DNA from: an uncultured Granulosicoccus sp. | Lineage (GTDB): Bacteria; Pseudomonadota; Gammaproteobacteria; Granulosicoccales; Granulosicoccaceae | Assembly (NCBI GenBank): GCA_947492525.1 | Contig: CANLNQ010000002.1 | Location: 299,538-361,453 of the forward strand | Reading direction: 5' to 3' | Length of the DNA stretch: 61,916 nt | Shown: piece by piece, positions 34,515-43,023 of the stretch | Numbering within the stretch: the stretch's first letter is position 1 | How the letters are laid out: each line of letters opens with the position of its first letter | Position numbers and translations under genes: made by a program | Notes under the pieces: model-generated | Database searches by the model: none | Seen by the model: the letters and a program-made list of their open reading frames with translations, nothing else | Told to the model about the DNA's origin: nothing

Positions 34515-35354
34515 TTATTCCTCGATTCCGTCCATGAATGCCTCCAGGTATTTCAAATTGTCGCCAGCGTTTCTCGTATCGATCTCTTCAGCAAGCCTTG
34601 CAAGGTTTCGACTGCCGGGTTCGTTCCGCAGGCTCAGTATTTTTTCGGCAGTTCGGTCGAAAGCAATCGCCTTGCATTTTTTCCCCAGAAGAAAGCAAGT
34701 AGCTAAATCTCGATCCCAATCATATCGTTCCAAGTCAGCTACGTTGTTGTCGCTGTATAGCTCTTCGAAAAACGTGTCTAGCGTTCTGAATACGGAAATC
34801 AAGTAGCCGATATCGCCTGCGTCTTTTCTTCTGTCTGGCTGAGGCCGATCCTGCCAGGCTATGAACTTGAGAATCGCAAAACCTTCGGGCGTTATGACGG
34901 GGCAGGCCAGGTAAGGCGTCTCCCGAACGACAACGGATTGAGCATGGTCGCAAGCTTCTTGAAATCCCATAACATTCATCAGGATATCCCCCTTAGGAGG
35001 CCATGCAATGGTTGAATTGGTCTGCATCTGCGTCCCGAAGGGGACGATGTCGATTGGCTTACCTCTTGAATTCGCCAGTCGATGCGGCATGCTGGTTTCG
35101 GTAAAGTTCCTGGCGCACAAAGTGCGCTTTACCGTTTCAAATGATGCCCAGGAATCAACTTGAATTGCAAAATCTATGTCGCTGGTGGCTCTTCGCACTG
35201 CTGCGCCGTATCCATGATGCAGTATTAAGTCGCGTGCAGTTGCACCGACAATGACGTATGGAATATCGAGCTGTGTAGCGACATCGCTGACGTCAGACAG
35301 AGTACCGACGGTTACGGTGTCAATCTGTCCCGTCAGGTTCAGTAATGTACTCAT
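34515..35354 (-). CDS. Nucleotidyltransferase toxin of an AbiEii-like TA pair (COG4849-like)
   Basis: 279-aa DNA-polymerase-beta-like nucleotidyltransferase. Motifs: VIVGATARDLIL (Gly-rich N-terminus), ATSDIDFAIQV with the metal-binding D-x-D, and a third acidic position in GKPIDIVPFG. Proteins of this type are the toxins of type IV AbiE-related systems and of the COG4861/COG4849 pairs. The start lies 35 bp inside the upstream antitoxin-like gene, so the two are translationally coupled. It probably adds nucleotides to an RNA such as tRNA (inference from the family). There is no terminator between it and the downstream helicase gene, only a 115-bp gap. Confidence 0.82.
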   Translation of the reverse strand: MSTLLNLTGQIDTVTVGTLSDVSDVATQLDIPYVIVGATARDLILHHGYGAAVRRATSDIDFAIQVDSWASFETVKRTLCARNFTETSMPHRLANSRGKPIDIVPFGTQMQTNSTIAWPPKGDILMNVMGFQEACDHAQSVVVRETPYLACPVITPEGFAILKFIAWQDRPQPDRRKDAGDIGYLISVFRTLDTFFEELYSDNNVADLERYDWDRDLATCFLLGKKCKAIAFDRTAEKILSLRNEPGSRNLARLAEEIDTRNAGDNLKYLEAFMDGIEE

Positions 35355-36465
35355 CGCGTAAAAGTTTTGCAGTTTCGAGGTTCCTGGGGTCTCCGGTTGA
35401 GATCAAGTCGGCGTAGACGATTATCGGAGGAGCCAGCACGTTGGTGTCTATCGCGTTCCCTTTTGGATAAGCCGGCGCGTCTTCTTTCAGCTCGTGATGG
35501 CTACTGTCAGCGAGACTCGCGAGATTGGAGGTGTTCCAAAAAGGTGAGTAGAGGTAAACCAGATTGTCTTCTGATTGCCCGTGTTCCTTCGCCTTGCTCA
35601 GGCGTGAGTCTCGAATGAATTTCGCAAGGTTCTCCCTGGGTATATATGCAGTTGTCACTTGAGGCTTCAGGTTTTTTGTGTAGAGTGCTGCAGCCGTTTC
35701 ACCTCCCCAGCAAGCTCCATAATCCTGGATGGTAGTGTGATTCCACCAGTGGGGGTCTTGGGCGATGAACTTGCCCAACAAATGTTTGTGCCTGAGTTTT
35801 TCGGGCCAGGCGGCTACCCATCGATCCAGCAGTCTGTCGAAATTCGTAATACGCCGTGTGCCTGTTCTGGCGTCGTCTTGCAGATACTGACCTGCTTTCA
35901 GAGCGTTGATCACCCAGCCGACAGTTCCCAAAGCCACTCCTGAAACCCGAGAGATCTCTCGATAGGACTCGGCAACCAGCTTTGGCTCTGCAAGAAACGC
36001 GTAAGTGACCAGAAGACCTTTCGGCTCAAACGCTCGACTGGTCTGAATGTGATCAGTCGGGTTGATGATCTTGTGTTGTTTTTTCCCCGTGATCAGAACG
36101 TAAACAGGTTGCCGGTTGATATAAGCGTTCCCGGCTGTGTCGATGTATTGAACGCCCGCGTTCTTCAGCCTTTCCGCCATCTTCGGGTTGATGTAATCGG
36201 TTGCCAGTAGACCAGGTTGTGGGCCTGGTAAGCGATTGATTTGATCGATCAGAGCTCCGAGATTTACACGCTGAGCGCTGAATTTGATTTCTACGGGCAT
36301 CTCGGCTTCTGCCTCAGTCAAGCGGAGCACGGCATCTGGCGTTCTTGTAGAGCTTCTGTCCGTCTCTACGGCTCTATCAAGAATCTCGGCGTGCAGACCG
36401 GTATTGCTACAAAGAGCCTCGATGGCTAGTCTGAGTATGTCGTTTTCGGGGGATGGAGTGTTCAT
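35320..36465 (-). CDS. AbiEi/COG4861-like antitoxin or regulator
   Basis: 381 aa from ATG 36465, the first in-frame ATG that follows the operator-like sites. The N-terminal half reads PVEIKFSAQRVNLGALIDQINRL and MAERLKNAGVQYIDTAGNAYINRQPVYVLITG, characteristic of COG4861 proteins. A winged-helix-like segment follows (LVAESYREISRVSGVALGTVGWVINALK), then a C-terminal domain. It overlaps the nucleotidyltransferase gene by 35 bp. By analogy with AbiEi it should bind the operon's promoter and neutralise the partner. Confidence 0.8.
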   Translation of the reverse strand: MNTPSPENDILRLAIEALCSNTGLHAEILDRAVETDRSSTRTPDAVLRLTEAEAEMPVEIKFSAQRVNLGALIDQINRLPGPQPGLLATDYINPKMAERLKNAGVQYIDTAGNAYINRQPVYVLITGKKQHKIINPTDHIQTSRAFEPKGLLVTYAFLAEPKLVAESYREISRVSGVALGTVGWVINALKAGQYLQDDARTGTRRITNFDRLLDRWVAAWPEKLRHKHLLGKFIAQDPHWWNHTTIQDYGACWGGETAAALYTKNLKPQVTTAYIPRENLAKFIRDSRLSKAKEHGQSEDNLVYLYSPFWNTSNLASLADSSHHELKEDAPAYPKGNAIDTNVLAPPIIVYADLISTGDPRNLETAKLLRDEYITEPDGTD

Positions 36466-36472
36466 TAATTTA

Positions 36473-36516
36473 TATTGTACACTATCAATGTACATAAGCA
36501 AATAATGTACACAATT
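36473..36516. promoter_or_regulatory. TGTACA-type operator cluster upstream of the AbiE-like pair
   Basis: Within 44 bp upstream of the antitoxin start the strings TTGTACAC, AATGTACA and AATGTACACAATT occur, giving three TGTAC cores in direct and inverted orientation. This is a likely autoregulatory operator for the downstream gene product. Confidence 0.5.
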
Positions 36517-36644
36517 GCGATCAATGTTCTGGACCTTGATCATTCCAAGGAGGTTGCAGGGCAGCGAACGCAGAACGGGCGACCTGACCGGGCGGTTGGA
36601 ACATTGCATATGACGACTGCTTGGCACCAAGTGCTGGATGACCG

Positions 36645-36801
36645 TTATCCACAAATACTGTGGATAAGCCTGTGGGCGACGAGCGTATAGATTGTTAGAG
36701 CGGTGATGGGGCGTGCTCCTGGCGTTTTGTTCGGTTCGTGCACATCTGCGCGTTGCGAGCGGTAGCAGGTTCAGTACTGCAAGCAAAGCTGCTGGAACTC
36801 G
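36645..36801. repeat. Dispersed palindromic element, copy 2, with LysR 3' scrap
   Basis: Begins with a perfect inverted repeat TTATCCACA (36645-36653) / TGTGGATAA (36659-36667). It matches copy 3 (38933-39089) throughout with about one indel. The last ~40 bp (about 36762-36801) equal the 3' end of the LysR gene at 39060. The sequence then jumps to a piece matching the interior of the same LysR gene (around 39582-39600), so it is an internally deleted partial LysR copy. Confidence 0.85.
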
Positions 36802-37002
36802 TTCTTGCAGTGCGGTCGATCACCGGCGAGCCTGAGTCAGTTCGGTGAGTGTGCCAAAGGTCGGGCCATCATTGAGGTGGCGGAGGAGCATGCTGATTTG
36901 TGCAAGCTCGGTAGAATCGGTTCGAGCGGAATCGGCACCCTCGGCATTCATCCTGGAAACTGCAATCACGTTACCCGATGGCGGCCTGGAAGTCGCCAGC
37001 TG

Positions 37003-37440
37003 TCACTGTTCCAGCTGCGCTCGCTCCAACTGCTCTTGCTCCATGCGCTCCTTGTGGGCCTGTACCATGTCGACAAATTCCCTTATCCAGTGCTCGAGCT
37101 TGCACAGCTCGTCTTGATGATTCTGTTCGCGAATTCGACGCTGCTGCTCGGAGTGAATCGGGAAATCGTGTGGTGAGAGCAAGCGTGGAGCCAGGTCGTC
37201 GAGTTGCCGCAGCTCGTAAATCGGCCGCCAGTTGCCATCGATGCGCAGTTTCAGCGTCGGGTTGATGATGTAGTGACCCCGCCGGATGCGCATGAACAGC
37301 TTGCGATTATAGGGTCCGTCGCGCGTATCTTCGTTTTTCGACAGTACACTGCTGATGAATCCCGTAAACGCACCATCCTTGTTGAATCTGCACAGCGCCT
37401 GACATACAGGGGATGATGCGGGAACTCGGGATTCCGGCCG
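37003..37440 (-). pseudogene. N-terminally truncated unknown conserved-looking protein
   Basis: An open frame on the minus strand ends at a TGA at 37003. It reads LCRFNKDGAFTGFISSVLS, DGPYNRKLFMRIRRGHYIIN, LRIDGNWRPIYELRQLDDLAP, followed by a charged coiled tail rich in E, Q, R and K. This is good protein-like sequence with no plausible start codon upstream; an internal ATG at 37293 would give only 96 residues. I do not recognise the family. It is probably the 3' end of a gene cut off during rearrangement. Confidence 0.45.
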
Positions 37441-37576
37441 GCGGCTGTCTGGATAGTGATCTGTGGCCGGTCATATGGAAACGTGCAAGATGGACTTGCC
37501 GATGACGTGAGTTGACCGGACTGGACTTGGACTCATTCCACAGCGGCCCGCAAATCGGTCATGTTGCAGGTTTTTT

Positions 37577-38770
37577 TCACAGACGCCCGCTTAGCTCACT
37601 CATGAGTCCCGTGATAGTGACAACTTCCACGCCATTTCTGATCGTGTAGCTCTCGTTACCGGGGTAGACGACGAGCCGTCTGGTGGCTCTGATGTCTTTG
37701 CACCCTTCATGGAATCCCCGACTGGGGGAGGGTGCGCTTGAGTACTTGATTTCGATAGCCCAGCGTTCCAGGCCGAATTCGAGAACGAGATCTATCTCTG
37801 CGCCAGCGGATGTCCTGTAGAAGGACGTGGTGGTATCGGATGACGTCACCGAGAGCAGTTGTTCCATGACGAAGCCTTCGAAGCTATCGGCCAATTTCGG
37901 GTGACCTAGCAATTGCTCTCTTGAATCAATGGCCAGTAGGGCATGAAGAACGCCCGTATCTCTCAAATAGACTTTTGGCGATTTGACCAGTCGCTTATCA
38001 ATATTCCCGTGCCAGGGTTTTAGTTGACGTACCAACAACAGGTCCACCATCAAATCCAGGTAGCGCGATATTGTGGTTGCATTCACATCCAGACTCCGCG
38101 CCAGTGTGGAGCGATTCAGTAGTCCACCCGACAAATGGGCGAGCATGGTCCAGAAGCGACGCAGTGTTTCACTGGCAATGGCAGGGCCGAGATCGGGAAT
38201 ATCGCGTTGCAGGTAGGTGGTAATGAAATCGCGTCGCCATAGCAGACTGTTACGATCCGTGTTTGCCAGGAATGAATCTGGAAAACCGCCACGTGTCCAG
38301 AGCTGGTTCAGTATGCTCGTCTGCTCATCGGACACACCGTCAAGGTGTGTGTTCGCTTCCAGCAAGTCTATGCCGTAGAGCTCTGTGTAGGCAAGTCGAC
38401 CTGCGAGGGATTCACTGGACTGGCGAAGCAGCTCAGGGCTGGCAGAGCCCAGTATGACGAACTGCGCGTATCGTCTGCCTGCCCGCCGGTTGGTATCGAT
38501 GACCGCTCGCAAGGTGCTGAAAAGCCCGGGCACGCGATGAATTTCATCCAGAATGATCAGCTTGTCTCGGTGCTCGCTGAGGTAGGGTGCGGGATCGGCC
38601 AATTTCGCCCTGTCACTGTCCAGCTGCAAATCAAGATAGAGCGAGGATTGTCTGTCCGCGATCTGTAAAGCCAGCGTCGTTTTGCCAGCCTGACGCGGTC
38701 CCAGTATGGCAACGGCTGGCATGTGCTCCAGCCGCTGATTGACTTCCTTGAAGAGTCTTCGTTCTATCAT
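37577..38770 (-). CDS. AAA-family ATPase with DUF4143 domain
   Basis: 397-aa P-loop ATPase of the AAA_14/DUF4143 type, widespread in islands and of unknown cellular role. Walker A is LGPRQAGKTT near residues 23-32, Walker B KLIILDEIHR, sensor-like VILGSASPELL with a conserved Arg. After a winged-helix region (NRSTLARSLDVNATTISRYLDLM) the C-terminal domain shows a PD-(D/E)xK-like pattern: AGAEIDLVLEF followed by WAIEIKYS. It stands alone, between the AbiE-like pair and a hipA remnant. Some relatives act as toxins or in abortive infection; that is only a possibility here. Confidence 0.87.
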   Translation of the reverse strand: MIERRLFKEVNQRLEHMPAVAILGPRQAGKTTLALQIADRQSSLYLDLQLDSDRAKLADPAPYLSEHRDKLIILDEIHRVPGLFSTLRAVIDTNRRAGRRYAQFVILGSASPELLRQSSESLAGRLAYTELYGIDLLEANTHLDGVSDEQTSILNQLWTRGGFPDSFLANTDRNSLLWRRDFITTYLQRDIPDLGPAIASETLRRFWTMLAHLSGGLLNRSTLARSLDVNATTISRYLDLMVDLLLVRQLKPWHGNIDKRLVKSPKVYLRDTGVLHALLAIDSREQLLGHPKLADSFEGFVMEQLLSVTSSDTTTSFYRTSAGAEIDLVLEFGLERWAIEIKYSSAPSPSRGFHEGCKDIRATRRLVVYPGNESYTIRNGVEVVTITGLMSELSGRL

Positions 38771-38836
38771 CCTTGCAATTCTGGCATTGAATGCAGAATT
38801 TGCGAGGTTATTTCACGATTTGATCGATCGTGACAT

Positions 38837-39059
38837 GTGGTTGAGGTCTGGATCGACTGGAAGGGGTTGAAACGGGTCGGCAGACTTCACCGCCATGCCG
38901 GGCGAGGCAGAGAACGGGTGTGCCTGTTACGGTTATCCCCAGATCCTGTGGATAAGCCTGTGGGCGACGAGCGTATAGATTGTCAGAGCGCTGATGGGGC
39001 GGTACTCCTGGCGTTTTGTTCGGTTCGTGCACATCTGCGCATTGCGAGTGGTAGTGGGT
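38837..39059 (+). pseudogene. hipA 5' remnant, second copy
   Basis: From a GTG at 38837 the frame gives the same HipA N-terminus as at 30945 (VEVWIDWKGLKRVGRLHRHAG) and then continues through the palindromic element into sequence overlapping the LysR 3' end. No hipB precedes it and no kinase domain follows. Identity with 30946-31064 is 117 of 119 bp. Confidence 0.8.
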
Positions 39060-39089
39060 TCAGTACTGCAAGCAAAGCTGCTGAAACTC
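38933..39089. repeat. Dispersed palindromic element, copy 3
   Basis: TTATCCCCA (38933-38941) / TGTGGATAA (38947-38955) followed by ~130 bp shared with copy 2, reaching into the 3' end of the LysR gene. Confidence 0.85.
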
Positions 39090-39950
39090 ATTATGGATGG
39101 GGCTTGATGATTCGTTGTTTCTGCTGATGATTCCGATAGGTCGATGGAACTGCGGATGGTCCAGTTTCAGGAAGGCCAGATCGTCGCCCAGATAGGCAGC
39201 GGTCGTCTTCATCGGCATCGTGGAAATGAAGTCGGTTGATTGCAGAATTTCCATCACTGACCGAATGGAATCGGTTTCAACAGCGATGTCGATTCTGTCC
39301 AGTCCCATGGCGATCAAGGCGCCCTCGGTTTGATGGCGCAGCATGCTTCCGCGAGAGTGGGATACCCAACGCTGGTGTCGCAAATCCGTACTCTTGATGG
39401 TTTTCAGAGCATGAAGTGCATGTCCGGCGCGGCACAACACGCCGACGCGATCGTCCACCAGGTGTGTGAAAGTCGATTGGCTGGATCGGTCTATGAAGTC
39501 ACGAGGGCCGATGATCATGTCTACCTGAGCACGCTCCAGCATCTCGCGTAGCTCGTGAACGAGACCCACCCGCAGATCAACCTTGCAGTGCGGTCGATCA
39601 ACGATGAATCGAGTGATTCTACTGGTCAGAAAGTGACCCGCGATGATAGGGGGGGCGCCAATTCTGAGCGTGCCTGCTGTTCCTTCCGCTGCCAATTCGG
39701 AGAGGTTTCTTGCCTGCTCTTCCGCTGTGCGTATGGAGATACCGGCTTGTGCCAGCTTCAAGCCCAGGTCTGTCGGCTCGGCCTTCCGGGAGGATCTGTC
39801 GAATAGGGCAATACCGACCCGATCCTCCAGCGTTTTCATATTGCGGCTGAGAGCGGGCTGGGTGATGCCTATGCGGTCAGCAGCGGCCTGAAATGAGCCT
39901 GCTTCGACGATAAGGGACAGCTGGGCGAGATGGCGCGGATCGATATACAT
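39060..39950 (-). CDS. LysR-family regulator divergent from the TAXI-TRAP operon
   Basis: 296 aa. The N-terminal winged HTH is canonical: LAQLSLIVEAGSFQAAADRIGITQPALSRNMKTLEDRVGIALFDR. The effector domain starts near residue 90 (GTLRIGAPPIIAGHFL). It is divergent from the TAXI binding-protein gene across a 91-bp AT-rich gap, so it probably controls the transporter and sulfatase in response to their substrate. The final ~30 bp of the gene are duplicated in repeat copy 2 (36.8 kb), and repeat copy 3 abuts its 3' end. Confidence 0.92.
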   Translation of the reverse strand: MYIDPRHLAQLSLIVEAGSFQAAADRIGITQPALSRNMKTLEDRVGIALFDRSSRKAEPTDLGLKLAQAGISIRTAEEQARNLSELAAEGTAGTLRIGAPPIIAGHFLTSRITRFIVDRPHCKVDLRVGLVHELREMLERAQVDMIIGPRDFIDRSSQSTFTHLVDDRVGVLCRAGHALHALKTIKSTDLRHQRWVSHSRGSMLRHQTEGALIAMGLDRIDIAVETDSIRSVMEILQSTDFISTMPMKTTAAYLGDDLAFLKLDHPQFHRPIGIISRNNESSSPIHNEFQQLCLQY

Positions 39951-40041
39951 ACCACAAAGTAATATATGACGAGAAAAAAATCATTATTTTTTATATTGAT
40001 GAGGGCTTAAGCTGTCAAAAAAAATCCACCAGGAGGCCTTC

Positions 40042-41049
40042 ATGCAAACATTAAAGAATACCGTCGCTGCTGCGACCATGGCGCTGTCGCTCGCTTTCAC
40101 CGGCAACGCTGCGGCACAGGTGTACAAGGGAGAAACCGCCGGTGTGGGTGATCCGGTCCACACGATGTTCGTGGCATTCGCCAATCAGGCGGGCAAGGCG
40201 GATGTGACTGTTCAGGTCAACGCGGGGCAGACATTGACCAAGTCGATGCTCAAGGGCGCGCGGGGCGATATCGAGTTCTTCTCGGCGGTGCCTTCCCTGG
40301 TCAACCTCATGGCAGGCAAGCAGGCCATGTACGCGAATATTGACGGCGCGGAGGAGCTCGCGGGCAATATGCGCGCAATTTTCGGTTTCAAGGCCGGGGC
40401 CTATCATCCCGTTGTGCTTGCATCATCTGGGATCGAGAACTGGGAAGACATCAAGGGCAAAACCGTTTTTACCGGCCCCCCCGCTGGCGCCGCTTCAGCA
40501 ACCTCGGAAGGGCTCATCAAGGTGATTACCGGCTATGAAGCGGATACGGACTACACCGCTGTCCGGCTTTCCTGGGGCGAAGGCTATGCGGCGTTGTCCG
40601 ATGGCAAGATCGACATGATGGTTCGTCCTGCCGAAGTGGGTTCAGCCAATATCGAACAATTCGGCTTGTCGGGTGAATTCCGTATCCTGTCGATACCGGA
40701 TGAGGCGCGAGAAAACGAAGAGATGCTCGCACTGTTTGGCAAGCCGGGCCGAGGCATGGCGACCTTCGATGGCAGCATCTACAAGGGTCAGCTGACCGAA
40801 GGTGAAATCACCTCGCTGGGTTTCTTCCAGTTTCTGGGCACTCACGCCGGTGTCGATGATGACGTCGTTTACGCTGCCACAAAAGCATTCTGGGAAAACA
40901 TTGACGAAGTGCAGAACACCGCGTTTTTCCTGAAGGAAGTCAGCAAGGATACGGCCTTTACCGCCATCAATGTGCCGTTACATGCCGGTGCATTGCGCTA
41001 TTACGACGAAGCCGGTTTCGACGTACCCGACGAGCTGCGCGCACCTTAG
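40042..41049 (+). CDS. TAXI-family TRAP transporter solute-binding protein
   Basis: 335-aa periplasmic receptor. A signal peptide spans about residues 1-25 (ATMALSLAFTGNAAAQ). The mature part has TAXI-type features: VNAGQTLTKSMLKGARGDIEFFSAVPS, NWEDIKGKTVFTGPPAGAASATSEGLI and TDYTAVRLSWGEGYAALSDGKIDM. A consensus AGGAGG stands 7 nt before the ATG. It feeds the fused permease encoded downstream. The ligand is unknown, but a sulfatase in the same operon suggests a sulfate ester or its organic product. Confidence 0.9.
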   Translation: MQTLKNTVAAATMALSLAFTGNAAAQVYKGETAGVGDPVHTMFVAFANQAGKADVTVQVNAGQTLTKSMLKGARGDIEFFSAVPSLVNLMAGKQAMYANIDGAEELAGNMRAIFGFKAGAYHPVVLASSGIENWEDIKGKTVFTGPPAGAASATSEGLIKVITGYEADTDYTAVRLSWGEGYAALSDGKIDMMVRPAEVGSANIEQFGLSGEFRILSIPDEARENEEMLALFGKPGRGMATFDGSIYKGQLTEGEITSLGFFQFLGTHAGVDDDVVYAATKAFWENIDEVQNTAFFLKEVSKDTAFTAINVPLHAGALRYYDEAGFDVPDELRAP

Positions 41050-41103
41050 TATCTTTCATCAGACCCTTCCTTTGCACCGTTTTTACATCTGAAGAGGGAT
41101 GAG

Positions 41104-43023
41104 ATGACAGATCCGTCGAGAGCGTCTGCTCAAATGAGTCGAGTGCTCAACTGGGCGTCAGTGATTGCCTGCGCCATTCTCGGGGCAATGGCGATCTATA
41201 CGTCCGGCATTGGCCTGCTTGATGCCAGCACGCAACGTGCTGGCGGATTTGCACTGGCCTTGATTGTCGGTGTTGCGGCGTCCCGCTCCATCCGTAATCC
41301 GAAACAGATGAGCTCGGCATCCTCCACGTTTCATATCATCATGGATGTGATCCTGATCGTGGCGGGTCTGTGGTCGATCTGGTCGTTCTATTTCGTGCAG
41401 GGTCAGATGCAGACTGCGCTGTATGACGTCACCAATGCGGATGCCTGGCCAGCCCTGGCAGGCCTGTGTGTCTTTCTCGAGCTATCTCGTCGTCTGTGGG
41501 GATGGGGCCTGTTCTGCGTTGGCGCCTTCGCTGTTCTCTATCTGTTGTTCGGGCAGAATCTACCGGGAATGCTAGAGCATTCCGGGTTCAGCCTCAAAGA
41601 GGTCGCAGAGGGGCTCTGGTACAACACCAACAAGGGTGTGTTCGGATCAATCACCAACATCGTGCTGGCGACGGTATTCATCTTCATCGTGTTCGGTGCC
41701 TTGCTAGAAGGCACCGGTGCCGGTGACACCTTGCTGAAGTTCGCCTTTCTCGCCACGCGCCGCACGCGAGGCGGTCCGGCACACGCGGCCATACTGGCAT
41801 CCTCTCTGTTCGGAACGATGTCGGGCAGCACGGTGGCCAATATCGTGGGTACTGGCACGTTTACTATTCCGATGATCAAGAAGCGGGGCTTCTCTCCCAC
41901 GTTTGCGGCAGGCATAGAGGCGACAGCTTCATCCGGCGGACAGATCATGCCACCCATCATGGGAGCCGCGGCATTGGTCATGGCGGATCTGACGGGCGTT
42001 GGCTACCTCAACATCATCATCGCGGCGCTCGTTCCGGCTCTTTTCTACTACTTCAGTCTTTTCACTGCGGTGACGGTTGAAGCCCGGCGGCAGGGGATCG
42101 AAGTACAACCCCTGTCCGTTGACGACAAGATCACCAAGGTGGACCTGATCAATTCGATCCTGTTTGCAGGACCGATTGCTGCGGTTGTCATTTCCTTGTT
42201 GATGGGGTTGTCAACGTCATCGGCAGGTTTCTACGCGGTCGTGGTGTTGCTGGTGTTGTCGGTGATCAATCCGGATGTGCGCGCGAATCCCGGTCGTGTC
42301 TGGGGCTCATTCATCTCAGGCAGCAAATCAGGTGCGACCTTGTTGATTGCCATTGCTGCCATCGGCATTCTGGTCGGTGCTCTGGATACGACAGGCCTGG
42401 GCCTGAAGCTGGCCAATGTCATTGCCTCGGTGCGTGGCGACAGCCTGTTTTCAGCGCTGCTGGTGGCCATGATCGGCGCGCTGATTCTGGGAATGGGCAT
42501 GCCGACGCTGCCGGCCTATCTGATCATCATTCTGGTCATGGGGCCTGCGATTCAGGCGCTTGGGATATCAATACTCACCGCTCACATGTTCGTGTTCTAT
42601 TACGGCGTTGCATCGTCGCTGACGCCACCGGTGGCCATTGCCGCCTATGCAGCGGCACCGATTGCAGGGGCCAATCCGCTCATGACCTCTTTCATGTCCT
42701 TCCGGCTCGGCATGGCGAAGTTCATCATCCCGTTCATCTTCGCCTTCTACCCAACGCTGCTGATAGTGGAGGAATTCCAGCTGTGGACATTCATCTGGAT
42801 CGTTGCCCGAACCATGTTCTGTATCTGGCTTTTCTCTTCTGCCTTGTCCGCCTATGACCGAGGCAAGCTGACATGGTTGGAAGTGGGCTTGCGGTTTGTA
42901 GCGGCTTTCGTATTGCTTGCAATCAGTCCGATGTTCTATCTGCCGGCTCTGGCCCTGGGTATCGCACTGATTGCCTGGGATCTGAAGAGGGGATCAACAC
43001 CATTGAGTAGAGCGACGACATGA
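41104..43023 (+). CDS. TRAP transporter fused permease (TAXI type, small and large subunits in one chain)
   Basis: 639 aa with about 15-17 hydrophobic helices. The N-terminal ~150 residues correspond to the DctQ-like small subunit and the remainder to the DctM-like large subunit. Family motifs are SLFGTMSGSTVANIVGTGTFTIPMIK, ATASSGGQIMPPIMGAAALVM, LGMGMPTLPAYLI and YGVASSLTPPVAIAAYAAAPIAGA. It starts 54 bp after the receptor gene and overlaps the sulfatase gene by 4 bp. It drives sodium-coupled uptake of the substrate bound by the TAXI protein. Confidence 0.94.
   Translation: MTDPSRASAQMSRVLNWASVIACAILGAMAIYTSGIGLLDASTQRAGGFALALIVGVAASRSIRNPKQMSSASSTFHIIMDVILIVAGLWSIWSFYFVQGQMQTALYDVTNADAWPALAGLCVFLELSRRLWGWGLFCVGAFAVLYLLFGQNLPGMLEHSGFSLKEVAEGLWYNTNKGVFGSITNIVLATVFIFIVFGALLEGTGAGDTLLKFAFLATRRTRGGPAHAAILASSLFGTMSGSTVANIVGTGTFTIPMIKKRGFSPTFAAGIEATASSGGQIMPPIMGAAALVMADLTGVGYLNIIIAALVPALFYYFSLFTAVTVEARRQGIEVQPLSVDDKITKVDLINSILFAGPIAAVVISLLMGLSTSSAGFYAVVVLLVLSVINPDVRANPGRVWGSFISGSKSGATLLIAIAAIGILVGALDTTGLGLKLANVIASVRGDSLFSALLVAMIGALILGMGMPTLPAYLIIILVMGPAIQALGISILTAHMFVFYYGVASSLTPPVAIAAYAAAPIAGANPLMTSFMSFRLGMAKFIIPFIFAFYPTLLIVEEFQLWTFIWIVARTMFCIWLFSSALSAYDRGKLTWLEVGLRFVAAFVLLAISPMFYLPALALGIALIAWDLKRGSTPLSRATT

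Noticed and set aside
36645..36667. Chromosomal or plasmid replication origin
   Set aside because: Facing DnaA-box-like 9-mers are present, but there is no cluster of boxes, no AT-rich unwinding region and no dnaA, dnaN or rep gene; the same unit occurs four times at module borders.
36645..36801. Integron attC site
   Set aside because: The palindrome lacks the R' and R'' consensus boxes and no integrase is present.
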